DNA from: Alloprevotella sp.
GTDB lineage: Bacteria; Bacteroidota; Bacteroidia; Bacteroidales; Bacteroidaceae
Assembly: GCA_017477205.1 (NCBI GenBank)
Contig: JAFUXE010000029.1
Location: 1-64,000, forward strand
Direction of reading: 5' to 3'
Length of the DNA: 64,000 nt
The notes beneath the pieces are model-generated. The model saw nothing but the letters and a program-made list of their open reading frames with translations. It had not been told where the DNA came from and ran no database searches. This document shows, in pieces, positions 8,295-16,329 of the stretch; within the stretch, counting starts at the first letter, position 1; every line of letters starts with the position of its first letter. The position numbers and the translations under genes were made by a program.

Positions 8295-8324
8295 TTGCAA
8301 GATGCCAAAGAATGTGTATTTTTG
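8295..8324 (+). promoter_or_regulatory. promoter of the iron-type alcohol dehydrogenase
   Basis: TTG (8295-8297), 19 bp, TATTTTTG (8317-8324). The inferred transcript begins near 8331, giving a leader of about 35 nt that ends in an AAGGAG-like site (8353-8358) eight bases before the ATG. A Shine-Dalgarno this good is uncommon in this window, so the gene may be highly translated. Confidence 0.65.
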
Positions 8325-8366
8325 CCTCTGACAACATAATTAATTACTATATAAGGAGAACAAGAT

Positions 8367-9518
8367 ATGAACAATTTCGAGTTTTTTAGTCCTACGGACT
8401 TCGTCTTCGGACGCGGGACGGAACAGCAGGTGGGGCAGTTGGCACGTCGCTTTGGCGGTAGCCGCCTGCTCGTAGTCTATGGCGGCGGCCATGTCGTGCG
8501 CAGTGGCCTGCTTCCAAGCATTGAGGAAATCCTTCGCCAGGAGGGGTTGGACTATGTCCTGTATGGCGGCGTGCAGCCGAACCCCACGGATAGCTCCGTG
8601 TACGAGGGCATCGCCGCCGGGCGCAAGTTCGGGGCGGACATGGTGCTGGCCGTCGGCGGCGGCAGCGTCATCGACGCAGCGAAGGCCATGTCCGCAGGCA
8701 TTCCCTACGAAGGCGACTTCTGGGACTTCTACGAGGGGACGAAAGTCATTGACAAGGCTTTGCCCGTCGGCGTCGTGCTGACCATTCCCGCCGCCGGTAG
8801 CGAAGGCAGCGGCAACAGCGTCATCACGCAGCTTGCCACGAAGCGCAAAGTGAGCCTCCGCACGCCCTATTGGCTGCGGCCGAAGTTCGCCGTGATGAAC
8901 CCCGAGCTGACCTTCTCGCTTCCGCCTTACCAGACAGCGGCGGGCGCGACGGACATGATGGCACACATCATGGAGCGCTACTTTACCAACACGCCCCACA
9001 CGGAGGTGGCGGACGCCGTCGGCGAGGGTGTCATGCGCACCATCATCGAGGTGACGCCGCGCGTGCTTGCCAACCCCGAGGACTACGACGCCCGTGCCGC
9101 CCTGATGTGGTGCGGAACGTTGGCGCACAACGGCGTCTGCGGAACGGGCAATGAGGAGGACTGGGCCTCGCATGGCATGGAGCACGAGCTGAGTGCATTC
9201 TACGGCGTCACGCACGGCGCAGGCCTTGCGGTCGTGTTCCCCGCCTGGCTGACCTACATGGCAGAGCATCATCCTGCCAAGCTCTACAAGTGGGCACGCA
9301 ACGTCTGGCAGAGCGAGACGCCCGAGGCGGCCATCGCACGCTTCAAGGACTGGTTGCGGAACATCGGGATGCCCATCAACCTCAAGGAATTGGGTGTTGA
9401 AAACTTCGACTTGGAGACAATAAATGCGCACGTCCACAAAACAAAGGGCGACGTCTTCGGAGCCTATCTGCCCTTGGACGCCGACCGTACGCGCGAAATC
9501 TACCGGCTGATGATGTGA
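8367..9518 (+). CDS. iron-containing alcohol dehydrogenase, BDH/YqhD type
   Basis: A 383-residue group III alcohol dehydrogenase. The N-terminal Rossmann-like half has [12 protein letters not shown], the NAD(P) diphosphate-binding signature. The metal-binding half carries [12 protein letters not shown] and [20 protein letters not shown], supplying the Asp and His ligands of the family. The closest recognisable relatives are NADPH-dependent butanol dehydrogenase and the broad aldehyde reductase YqhD. It probably reduces short-chain or stress aldehydes in the cytosol. It is transcribed alone, divergent from groES and convergent with the ATP-grasp-like gene (47 bp apart). Confidence 0.93.
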   Translation: MNNFEFFSPTDFVFGRGTEQQVGQLARRFGGSRLLVVYGGGHVVRSGLLPSIEEILRQEGLDYVLYGGVQPNPTDSSVYEGIAAGRKFGADMVLAVGGGSVIDAAKAMSAGIPYEGDFWDFYEGTKVIDKALPVGVVLTIPAAGSEGSGNSVITQLATKRKVSLRTPYWLRPKFAVMNPELTFSLPPYQTAAGATDMMAHIMERYFTNTPHTEVADAVGEGVMRTIIEVTPRVLANPEDYDARAALMWCGTLAHNGVCGTGNEEDWASHGMEHELSAFYGVTHGAGLAVVFPAWLTYMAEHHPAKLYKWARNVWQSETPEAAIARFKDWLRNIGMPINLKELGVENFDLETINAHVHKTKGDVFGAYLPLDADRTREIYRLMM

Positions 9519-9565
9519 GCCTGCATATAGGTGCAGGGAAAAAGTTTGAGAAAGCCGCAGGCGGC

Positions 9566-10462
9566 TCAGCATTCCAGCAGGTGGCTGTTCATCCCCATGG
9601 TGAAGCGGAGGTTTATTTCAATGCAGGGATGGATGCAGCCGTCAACCAGCAACATGTCCACGCCCAGCGGTCCGGCATAGTCCGTACCGAGGAGCGTGGG
9701 CAGGTGTTTTTGTAGCGCGAGGCATACATTATTATATATATACTCGGTGCGCTCGTCCAGAAGACGGGCGCGGAGTTCCTCTTCCGTGCCTTCAAAATTC
9801 TCGTCGTAGGTGCCTTGCGGCGTAGTGGTGAAGAGGGAAAGTCCGGCATAGTGCGCCTGTCCGTCGCGATAGAGGAATTCCATGGCGAAGTCGCGGCCTC
9901 CAGGATAGTAACGCTGGGCTTCCAAGGCCCCTTGGCGGCGCAGCACCTTCAGCATTCGCGAGTGGTCGCGGACGGTGGGAGGGTAGGGGACGTGGAAAAC
10001 GCCTCGTCCGGCACAGCTCCAGGGCGCTTTCATCATGGCACCGCCCCAGAGCCGCACGGCTTCCATGGCTTCCGCTCCCGTTTCGCACCAGCGGCTTTCG
10101 CCTACGGTGCCTTCCACGTCGGCACGGAGCAGGGGTAGAAGGTGCACCGCCGTGTTGCGGGAACTCAGTTGGCGCACGGTTTCCAGTTTCCTGAAGGAGG
10201 GCAGGAGGCGTTCGGGGGCTCCAAGACGCGAGAGCTTCCTGTGAAGCAGGAGGTCCCATCCCCAGGGAATGATTTCTTCTACGTCGTCCCAGTGCGGATG
10301 CCGCACATCCGTGCCGAGCAGGAGGTCGCCAGCACGCATCCAGCGGCGCATGACGCCAAAGGCATCGTGCTCCGTACGTTGTGCTGCTCGCGTGGGGGTA
10401 TAGAAAGCCGTGCCTGCGGCAAGTGCCTCCTCGTGCCAGGGGTTGAATACAAACAGTCTCAA
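9566..10462 (-). CDS. ATP-grasp-like protein of unknown substrate
   Basis: A 298-residue protein. It begins FVFNPWHEEALA, a form of the FNPEHDLALA opening of a Bacteroidales ATP-grasp-like family. The central part has MMKAPWSCAGRGV, resembling the ATP-grasp glycine-rich lid, and GGRDFAMEFLYRDG. The end has LGVDMLLVDG, then IEINLRFTMGMNSH, where E/N residues typically bind magnesium. These motifs suggest ATP-dependent carboxylate ligation, but the substrate is unknown. It is a single gene on the minus strand; its promoter would overlap the terminator of the gene upstream, and I did not find a clear -7 box. Confidence 0.7.
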   Translation of the reverse strand: MRLFVFNPWHEEALAAGTAFYTPTRAAQRTEHDAFGVMRRWMRAGDLLLGTDVRHPHWDDVEEIIPWGWDLLLHRKLSRLGAPERLLPSFRKLETVRQLSSRNTAVHLLPLLRADVEGTVGESRWCETGAEAMEAVRLWGGAMMKAPWSCAGRGVFHVPYPPTVRDHSRMLKVLRRQGALEAQRYYPGGRDFAMEFLYRDGQAHYAGLSLFTTTPQGTYDENFEGTEEELRARLLDERTEYIYNNVCLALQKHLPTLLGTDYAGPLGVDMLLVDGCIHPCIEINLRFTMGMNSHLLEC

Positions 10463-10499
10463 TATAAGTTCCTAAAAGAAGAGTTTATGGTGTTGTTCT

Positions 10500-10543
10500 A
10501 AAGGAATGTCCCGGCAACCTTGTGGGCGTCAGGACATTCCTTT
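10500..10543 (-). terminator. terminator of the fucosidase-GH16 operon
   Basis: AAAGGAATGTCC (10500-10511) and GGACATTCCTTT (10532-10543) are perfect 12-bp arms with a 20-nt loop, starting 10 bp beyond the GH16 stop codon. The symmetrical A/T ends give a short T-run on the minus strand. Confidence 0.75.
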
Positions 10544-10552
10544 CTGTTTTCG

Positions 10553-13500
10553 TTAGCGGCGAATCACTTTCTTTCCGCCGATGATGTAGATTCCCTTGCG
10601 GCTTCCGGCATCTACGCGGCGGCCCTGCAAATCGTAGGCAATGCCGTCGGCGGCATTGTGGAAGCTGTTCGTGACGTCGTTGATGCCCGTATCGCGTTTT
10701 TGATAGACGCGGACGTAGTCAAAACGCGTCTCGTACGTGAAGTCCACGTCCGGGTTGGCCGCCCATGTGCCCATGCCGACGCTTTGGTTCAGGATGATGT
10801 AGAAGGGATGGTCAAAGGGCCATTGGCCGGACTCGAGGGCGTAGGCGTTATCGCTCTTTTCGTAGTGAGCGACAAGCTCGCCGTCCACCGTCCACTGTAT
10901 TTCGTTCTCCGTCCAGTTGAGGCCATAAACGTGCCAGTTCTCAACGTCCATCCATTCGTTGGCGGAGGAGTTTTGCGTGTTTCCCATGTTGTACGTCCAG
11001 TTTGTGTGTACCGTGTGCCATGCGCGGTTCTGGTTGTCGATGGTCTCGAAGATGTCGATTTCGCCAGCGTTGGGCCAGCCCGCAGCGGGCGGTTGCGGCA
11101 TCATCCAGGCTGCCGGGAAGTTTCCCGTGTGGCGCGTAGTCTTCAGGCGGACTTCCACGATGCCGTAGGTGAAGGAGAATTTGTCCTTCGTCTCGCGGGC
11201 GCCGGTAATCATCGGCACGTCGTCCGTGGCGTCCGTGTTCTTGATGGCGCGGCATACAAGGGCGCCGTCCTCAATATAGACCACCGAAGGGTCGTCCTTG
11301 ATGTAGCGGTTCCATGCCGCGTTGCGGCGTGCGCTGGACGACCAGTATTCAGGATTCGGCTGCGAGCCGTCGGGCTGGTTGAACTCGTCGCTGAAGACAA
11401 GCACGTAGTCGTCCGGCGTAGCCTCGGCATAGACCGCCTCAATCTCCACCGTTCCGTCGAAGAAGCCCGCGGGAATCGTGTAGTTCGGCCCGTACGCGTT
11501 TGTCAGGTCAAGGTAGTCCGTTGCATATTGTGCCACACCGTCCACGAGGCTGTCCTTCGCGGCGAGGTCGCCGTGGCGGATGGTGAGTCCCGCAAGGCGG
11601 TAGCCGTCTTCGCAGTCGGCCACGATGTCCAGCGGCTCGCCAAGCGGGGTTGACAGTCCGTCCAGTTCCTGCCCGTCGGCGGTGCGGAGCGTGCCGTGCG
11701 CGGCGCTGGCCTTCACGGAGGCGTTGCCTTCCTCATAAATGTAAAGGCGCACGTCGGCAATGCCGCCGCCGTTCCTGATGATGTTATCATCGTCGCCAAC
11801 GCGTCCGGCAGGGTTCAGGTTGTCCCAATCCACCTTGTAGCGCATCATGTAGAAGCCCGGCGCCATGCCGGCCGGCATGGTGAAGGGCTGTGGCGTAGGG
11901 TCGGAGAGGTTGCGCAGCTCCTTGCCCGCGCTGTTGTAGAGCGTTCCGTCGGAAAGCGTCAGGCCGGAAAAACTCACGAGCTCGTTCTCCTCCGTCAGGG
12001 CGCCCATCTCGCCTGGCTCCTCCACCTCGAAGTAGCCGTTGCGGTTCTTGTCGATGTAGATGTAGCTGTCCATCCACGTGTCCGTGAAGCCCAGCGTCGG
12101 CGTCACCTGCGCCCCGGCCTTCGCTACCAGCACGCGGCGCGTCAGGTCGTGGTACATCAGGTCCGTGTTGTCGGGCGTCGCCTTTTGCGCGTCGAGGCCG
12201 ATGCTCGTAATCTTCCGGTTTTGATAGATGCTCCCGCTGCGGTCCGTCGTCTTGTCGAAGCCCACGGGATACTTGGGATTCTCCTCTACGAAGAGGCCTT
12301 CAATCTGCAAGTCGCCGTCCACCAAGGCAGGCGGGATGATGAAGACGTTCTCTTCGTCGAAGCGGCTGCGCGCGATGATGGTGTCGGAATACTGCGCGGT
12401 GCCGTGGACGAGGCTGTCGCCTGCCAGGTTGTGGCCGTGGCGGATGCGAACGCCGCTGTAGCCAAAGCCGCGCTCAGGCACCACCTTGATGGCAAATGCC
12501 TTTCCGAAGGGCGCCTTGTAGCCCGAAAGCTTCTCGCCGTCGGCCGTGAGCACTTCGCCGTTGCGGTTGGCATCGTTTATGTTCACCTCGTCGCCGTGTA
12601 CGTTGAGGCGGATATCGACGATTGCACCGCCGTTATCGACAATTTGGTTGTCGGGACCGGGACATCCTCCCGGGTCGATGCTGTTCCAGTCCACCTTGTA
12701 GCGCATACGATAGAAGCCGTAGGGCGTGGATGCGGGCACGGTGAAAGAGGGCGGGTTCAGGATGTTTCCGTTGGCCACGCTCTTGCCTGCGGAGTTCTTG
12801 TTCTCGTAGAAAGAATAGGCCACGAGGTCGCAGCCTTCGGCGGGCGTGCCGTCGTCATTGATGACGTTGGAGAATTTGCCGTCCATGCCGTAGTCCACAT
12901 ATACATATCCGCTCATCCATGTGCCTGTATATGTGAACGTGGGCGACACGGTCTGCCCGGCCTTTGCCTGGAACTGCTTTTCCGTCAGGTCCTGATAGAC
13001 GTTCAGGTCCTTCGTGATGCTGGAGGCTACCGTCACGGACTGTGCCTGAAGCTTGATGGCGCGAAGTCCCCGGTCGGTGCGCGTGTATTTCTGGTCGCGG
13101 TCGAAGTTCACGGGGTATTCCTCGCGCTGTATGCGCGTCGAACCGTCGGCGTTGAGCTCGATGTCGTCGATGTAGGCGATGAAGTCCTCCGTAAGTCCGT
13201 GCGGGGATTCGCAGTCGGGAACGACGACGAGGCTGTAGATGTCAATGCCTGCGCTTCCCTTGATGGGGAATACGGCGTCGCACCACTTTCCGGCTTCCAC
13301 CTTTGTGGTGGACATTTCCCAGAACTGCTCTGCCTCGGGGCTTTGTCCCGCGCGTTCCTGGCGTTTGCCCAGGCCGATGAGCATGACGCGGCCTGTTGTG
13401 GGCTTGTGGATGAGTACGTGTACGAAGCGCGTGGCTGTCGGCAGCTCGAAGGTCTCTTTCAGGTCGATGCGGACGCCGAAGGTGTTCGAGCCGAAGCGCG

Positions 13501-13750
13501 AGCGCTGTATGCCGACAATCTTCGGGCTGGCGTTCGGCGCGACGCCGAGGACGGCGTCCGGCTCCGTGAGGTGGTTGTCCACGACGGCGGCGTTGCCCTG
13601 AAGCTCGCCCGTGCGGAACGGTGACTTTTCCCACGTGTCATAGACGCTGACGGCCTTGTAGTCTTCGGTGTCGAAACTGATGGTCTGCGCCTTGGAAGTC
13701 TGTGTGGCTGCAAGTGTGGAGAGCAGGGCTCCCAGTATGTATCTTTTCAT
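10553..13750 (-). CDS. secreted multidomain GH16 endoglycosidase
   Basis: A 1065-residue exported protein. Residues 1-21 are a signal peptide. Residues about 23-207 look like a galactose-binding-like module. Two related modules of about 285 residues follow; each contains a GEVED-like portion (TGTWMSGYVYVDYG; TDTWMDSYIYIDKN) and a RMRYKVDW/MMRYKVDW strand. The GH16 catalytic domain occupies about 786-1015: GEIDIFE gives nucleophile Glu897, Asp899 and acid/base Glu902. The C-terminus (AYDLQGRRV to KKVIRR) resembles type IX secretion tails. GH16 enzymes cut beta-linked galactans, glucans or mucin O-glycans; with an alpha-fucosidase gene 34 bp upstream, a host-type glycan is plausible but unproven. 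Confidence 0.9.
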   Translation of the reverse strand: MKRYILGALLSTLAATQTSKAQTISFDTEDYKAVSVYDTWEKSPFRTGELQGNAAVVDNHLTEPDAVLGVAPNASPKIVGIQRSRFGSNTFGVRIDLKETFELPTATRFVHVLIHKPTTGRVMLIGLGKRQERAGQSPEAEQFWEMSTTKVEAGKWCDAVFPIKGSAGIDIYSLVVVPDCESPHGLTEDFIAYIDDIELNADGSTRIQREEYPVNFDRDQKYTRTDRGLRAIKLQAQSVTVASSITKDLNVYQDLTEKQFQAKAGQTVSPTFTYTGTWMSGYVYVDYGMDGKFSNVINDDGTPAEGCDLVAYSFYENKNSAGKSVANGNILNPPSFTVPASTPYGFYRMRYKVDWNSIDPGGCPGPDNQIVDNGGAIVDIRLNVHGDEVNINDANRNGEVLTADGEKLSGYKAPFGKAFAIKVVPERGFGYSGVRIRHGHNLAGDSLVHGTAQYSDTIIARSRFDEENVFIIPPALVDGDLQIEGLFVEENPKYPVGFDKTTDRSGSIYQNRKITSIGLDAQKATPDNTDLMYHDLTRRVLVAKAGAQVTPTLGFTDTWMDSYIYIDKNRNGYFEVEEPGEMGALTEENELVSFSGLTLSDGTLYNSAGKELRNLSDPTPQPFTMPAGMAPGFYMMRYKVDWDNLNPAGRVGDDDNIIRNGGGIADVRLYIYEEGNASVKASAAHGTLRTADGQELDGLSTPLGEPLDIVADCEDGYRLAGLTIRHGDLAAKDSLVDGVAQYATDYLDLTNAYGPNYTIPAGFFDGTVEIEAVYAEATPDDYVLVFSDEFNQPDGSQPNPEYWSSSARRNAAWNRYIKDDPSVVYIEDGALVCRAIKNTDATDDVPMITGARETKDKFSFTYGIVEVRLKTTRHTGNFPAAWMMPQPPAAGWPNAGEIDIFETIDNQNRAWHTVHTNWTYNMGNTQNSSANEWMDVENWHVYGLNWTENEIQWTVDGELVAHYEKSDNAYALESGQWPFDHPFYIILNQSVGMGTWAANPDVDFTYETRFDYVRVYQKRDTGINDVTNSFHNAADGIAYDLQGRRVDAGSRKGIYIIGGKKVIRR

Positions 13751-13784
13751 CGTTGTTTCTTTTTAGGATTAGACGTGGGGCAGG

Positions 13785-15305
13785 TTAGTAAACGGCGAGG
13801 CGTTGCAGCGTGGGGCATGCCTTGCTGTCCTCGATGGTGACGCGCAGCGCGCGCACCTTGTAGCCGTTGTCGTAGGATGAGGCCGTGCTGCCGTTGAGCG
13901 GGATGATGCGTTTGTAGCCGACGGTCGTGGTCTCTATCGTGCCGCCTCTCTCTTCCCATGTGCTGCCGTCCTCGGAGGTTTCAATCTTAAACTTGCGGAT
14001 GCGCTGTCCGAGGCGGATGTTTTCCATAAGCTCCACGTAGCGCACCGTCTGCTCTTCCGGCCACGTCAGGGTGATGACAGCCTGGCTGTTTCCGTCGCTT
14101 GCGGCCCAGTACGTCTCCGCGTTGCCGTCCGTCATGTTCGTGGCGGCATAGTTTCGTGCGGCACCTGCCGTGCGCGTGTCGCTGACTTCGATTTGTGCCG
14201 TAGCGGCGAGGTTCGTGGTCAGTCGCGCCTGGATGAGGTCGCCGAGCTGTTTGAGGACGTTGACGTCCGCATCGGGCAGCACGCCGGCCTTGTTCGGCGG
14301 GCAGTTGAGGATGAGCGTGGCGTTGCGGCCTACCGTCTCAAGGTACATCTGGAAGAGCCTTGAGGCCGAGAGCGGGGACTCGCCTGCGTGCCAGAACCAT
14401 CCCTGGTTCGTCATCTTGGCGTCGCTCTCTCCCGGGAGCCAGTACCAGCCGTTCTCCGTGCCGTACATGCCGTTGCTCTCGGGCGAGGAGCCTCTGTTCT
14501 CGGGGCTCCAGTTGGTTTCGCCTGCCCATCCGGCTTCGTTGCCAATCCAGCGCGCTTCGCCGCCCACGCCCCACATGACGCAGTTGGGGCAAACCTTGTG
14601 GATGCTGTCGCGGAGGTTCGGCACGTCGTAGTAGGTGGCCCGATCGACGTTCACGGTCGTGTTGCGGCCGCCGTAGTAGCCGTCGCCGCCGTTTGCTCCG
14701 TCGAACCACATCTCGAACTGGTCCGTTCCGTACTGTGCCAGCTCGGCGCATTGGCGGAGGAAGACGTCGCGCACGTACTTGTCCGTGCCGTAGTAATAGG
14801 AGTTGCGGTCCCAGGGTGAGATGTAGAAGCCGTATTTCATGCCCAGCTTCTTCGCTGCTGCGGCGAAGTCGCGGGGAATGTTGGTCTGCTTGCCGAAGTC
14901 GTTGCCCGCGTTGACCACGCTGTGCGTCGTCGTCTCCGTGGGCCAGAGGCAGAATCCGTCGTGGTGCTTCACGACGGCGATGCCGCCCTTCATGCCTGCC
15001 GCCTGCACGGCCGTGAGCCATTGCTCGGGGTTCGGCGCGGCCGTCGGCGCGAAGGTGGCTTCCGCCTCGTTGCCGTTGCCCCATTCCAGGTTGGTGTACG
15101 TGTTCATGCCGTAGTGGAAGAAGGCGTAGAACTCGGTTTGCTGCCACAGCAACTGGCGTTCCGACGGCACGGGATGTACCGGTGCGGGCTCGTTGTCGGG
15201 GTTTGCAGGAGCTTCCGCCCGCAGGGAGAGTCCTCCTTGCGCGGCAGCCGACAGGGGCAGAAGCGCCGCTGCCAGGGCGAAAAGGTGCGTAGAAAGTTTC
15301 TTCAT
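13785..15305 (-). CDS. secreted alpha-L-fucosidase, GH29, with F5/8-type C-terminal domain
   Basis: A 506-residue exported glycosidase. The signal peptide is MKKLSTHLFALAAALLPLSA; the start at 15305 is preferred over 15332 because it gives a clean signal and sits 25 nt after the -7 box. The GH29 domain covers about 45-370: FYAFFHYGMNTYTNLEW, GIAVVKHHDGFCLWPT and QFEMWFDGANGG, the last holding the probable nucleophile Asp. The residues about 380-506 form a discoidin/F5-8-like carbohydrate-binding domain (AATNMTDGNAETYWAASDG). It releases terminal alpha-L-fucose, probably outside the cytoplasm. It leads a two-gene operon with the GH16 enzyme. Confidence 0.93.
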   Translation of the reverse strand: MKKLSTHLFALAAALLPLSAAAQGGLSLRAEAPANPDNEPAPVHPVPSERQLLWQQTEFYAFFHYGMNTYTNLEWGNGNEAEATFAPTAAPNPEQWLTAVQAAGMKGGIAVVKHHDGFCLWPTETTTHSVVNAGNDFGKQTNIPRDFAAAAKKLGMKYGFYISPWDRNSYYYGTDKYVRDVFLRQCAELAQYGTDQFEMWFDGANGGDGYYGGRNTTVNVDRATYYDVPNLRDSIHKVCPNCVMWGVGGEARWIGNEAGWAGETNWSPENRGSSPESNGMYGTENGWYWLPGESDAKMTNQGWFWHAGESPLSASRLFQMYLETVGRNATLILNCPPNKAGVLPDADVNVLKQLGDLIQARLTTNLAATAQIEVSDTRTAGAARNYAATNMTDGNAETYWAASDGNSQAVITLTWPEEQTVRYVELMENIRLGQRIRKFKIETSEDGSTWEERGGTIETTTVGYKRIIPLNGSTASSYDNGYKVRALRVTIEDSKACPTLQRLAVY

Positions 15306-15329
15306 GGTTGGAAATTGTTTATTGCGCCG

Positions 15330-15360
15330 CAAATGTAGTGATTTTTCCGCAATGCGGCAA
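15330..15360 (-). promoter_or_regulatory. promoter of the fucosidase-GH16 operon
   Basis: On the minus strand, TTG (15358-15360), 20 bp, TACATTTG (15330-15337). The leader would be only about 17 nt. Confidence 0.7.
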
Positions 15361-15376
15361 GCCTATGAACAAGTTT

Positions 15377-15414
15377 CGCCGGCTTTTCTCTCCTTCGCGG
15401 AGGAAAAGCCGGCG
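15377..15414 (-). terminator. stem-loop after the surface lipoprotein gene
   Basis: CGCCGGCTTTTC (15377-15388) and GAAAAGCCGGCG (15403-15414) are perfect 12-bp arms. The hairpin separates the lipoprotein gene from the fucosidase promoter; no long T-tract follows. Confidence 0.65.
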
Positions 15415-15447
15415 TGGGGAAAGTTCTGTGAGGCCCCTGACTTTTCG

Positions 15448-15945
15448 TTATTTACCTTTTCGCCGGCACGTTCCCGTGTAGGTGGACGAGAGGAGCGGCT
15501 CCATTGCGTTTTCGGTGAACTTGTATTCTGTTGTGAAGAAGAGCTTGTTGCCTTCCAGCGTGCCGGTGACGTGGCATTTCTTGCATGCTTTCACGGCGTC
15601 GCCCATCGTTCCGAAGGCTTCTTCTCCGATGTTGGCGTCGAAGGAATACTTGCCGTCGGCCTCTTCATACGTGATGCCGCTCAGGGTGAAGGACGTCATG
15701 ACCTGCGCGGGCGTTTCGCCGTAGGCGGGGCGCGCCGTAATCGTGTCCAGCACGATGGTCAGCTTTCCCTCGTCGGCCTGAAGGCTTACTTCGGCAAGGA
15801 CGTTGTCCTCGGCATACCTGATGCCGTTGGCAAGGGTCGTGAATGTTCCGGTTTTGTTCGTGCTTACGTTTTCGTCCTCATCGTCTCCGCAGGCCACGAA
15901 GCCCAGCGTCAGGAGAACGAAGGGCAGGAGTTTGAGTAGTTTCAT
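15448..15945 (-). CDS. surface lipoprotein, calycin-like candidate
   Basis: A 165-residue lipoprotein. The signal ends in the lipobox GFVAC with the lipidated Cys19, followed at once by GDDEDE. An acidic run just after the Cys is the lipoprotein export signal that sends Bacteroidetes lipoproteins to the cell surface. The mature part is beta-rich (TFTLSGITYEEADGKYSF, HVTGTLEGNKLFFTTEYKF) and contains a CKKC pair. The pattern resembles calycin-like domains of Bacteroidales lipoproteins, but I cannot confirm that. The start at 15945 gives a proper signal peptide; the upstream extension is leader DNA. It is monocistronic, with its own promoter and a hairpin after it. Confidence 0.8.
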   Translation of the reverse strand: MKLLKLLPFVLLTLGFVACGDDEDENVSTNKTGTFTTLANGIRYAEDNVLAEVSLQADEGKLTIVLDTITARPAYGETPAQVMTSFTLSGITYEEADGKYSFDANIGEEAFGTMGDAVKACKKCHVTGTLEGNKLFFTTEYKFTENAMEPLLSSTYTGTCRRKGK

Positions 15946-15998
15946 GTTTATAATATATTTATTGTGTTTGTTAATACTATTGTGTTTGTTTTGCGGTG

Positions 15999-16028
15999 CA
16001 AAGGTACGGCTTTTCCGCGACATGGCAA
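15999..16028 (-). promoter_or_regulatory. promoter of the surface lipoprotein gene
   Basis: On the minus strand, TTG (16026-16028), 19 bp, TACCTTTG (15999-16006). The leader of about 45 nt contains two copies of ATTGTGTTTGTT, read on the plus strand, between 15960 and 15992. Confidence 0.7.
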
Positions 16029-16090
16029 TCCCTACTTATAGGGAGAAACGGGGGAGAAGGTGCCCCGTCCGCTGCCTTCCTGTTCGTCGC

Positions 16091-16178
16091 CCACGTCGGT
16101 GGTTTCTAAAAACCACGACCGTGGTTTTTTCGTTTCACCGCGGTGGTTTCTTCATCCCACGTCGGTGGTTTATGGGTG
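16091..16178. repeat. array of four GC-rich palindromes at a 22-bp period
   Basis: Units start at 16091, 16113, 16135 and 16157, exactly 22 bp apart. Each opens with a palindrome of type CCACGTCGGTGG (third copy TCACCGCGGTGG), followed by TTT and a variable filler. The array lies in the divergent gap between the lipoprotein gene and tamB. It is flanked by a direct repeat, TGCCTTCCTG, at 16073-16082 and 16182-16191, which could be an insertion duplication or chance. No coding sequence is evident from 16029 to 16329. Confidence 0.8.
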
Positions 16179-16303
16179 AGGTGCCTTCCTGCGACGCATT
16201 CCGGGGCTCGGGACTTCCGTCGGCGGGCATGCGGGAGTAGGCTTTGCGGGCAGTAAAATAAAAAGTTTCGGGTGCGCGTGTGCGCTATGTGCGGGAAAAA
16301 GTG

Positions 16304-16311
16304 TATTTTTG
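16304..16311 (+). promoter_or_regulatory. -7 element of the tamB operon
   Basis: TATTTTTG matches TAnnTTTG and lies 18 bp before the tamB ATG. No TTG is present at the usual -33 distance, so an activator or weak constitutive expression may be involved. Confidence 0.5.
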
Positions 16312-16329
16312 TGGCCTCATAGTTCATTT

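Noticed and set aside
8225..8366. CIRCE-type heat-shock operator upstream of groES
   Set aside because: I looked for the inverted repeat and did not find it; only a weak -7-like box is present.
10520..13624. Two long plus-strand ORFs (377 and 642 codons) over the GH16 gene
   Set aside because: Low-complexity Val/Ala/His/Arg composition typical of antisense frames; the minus strand encodes a signal peptide and the GH16 active site.
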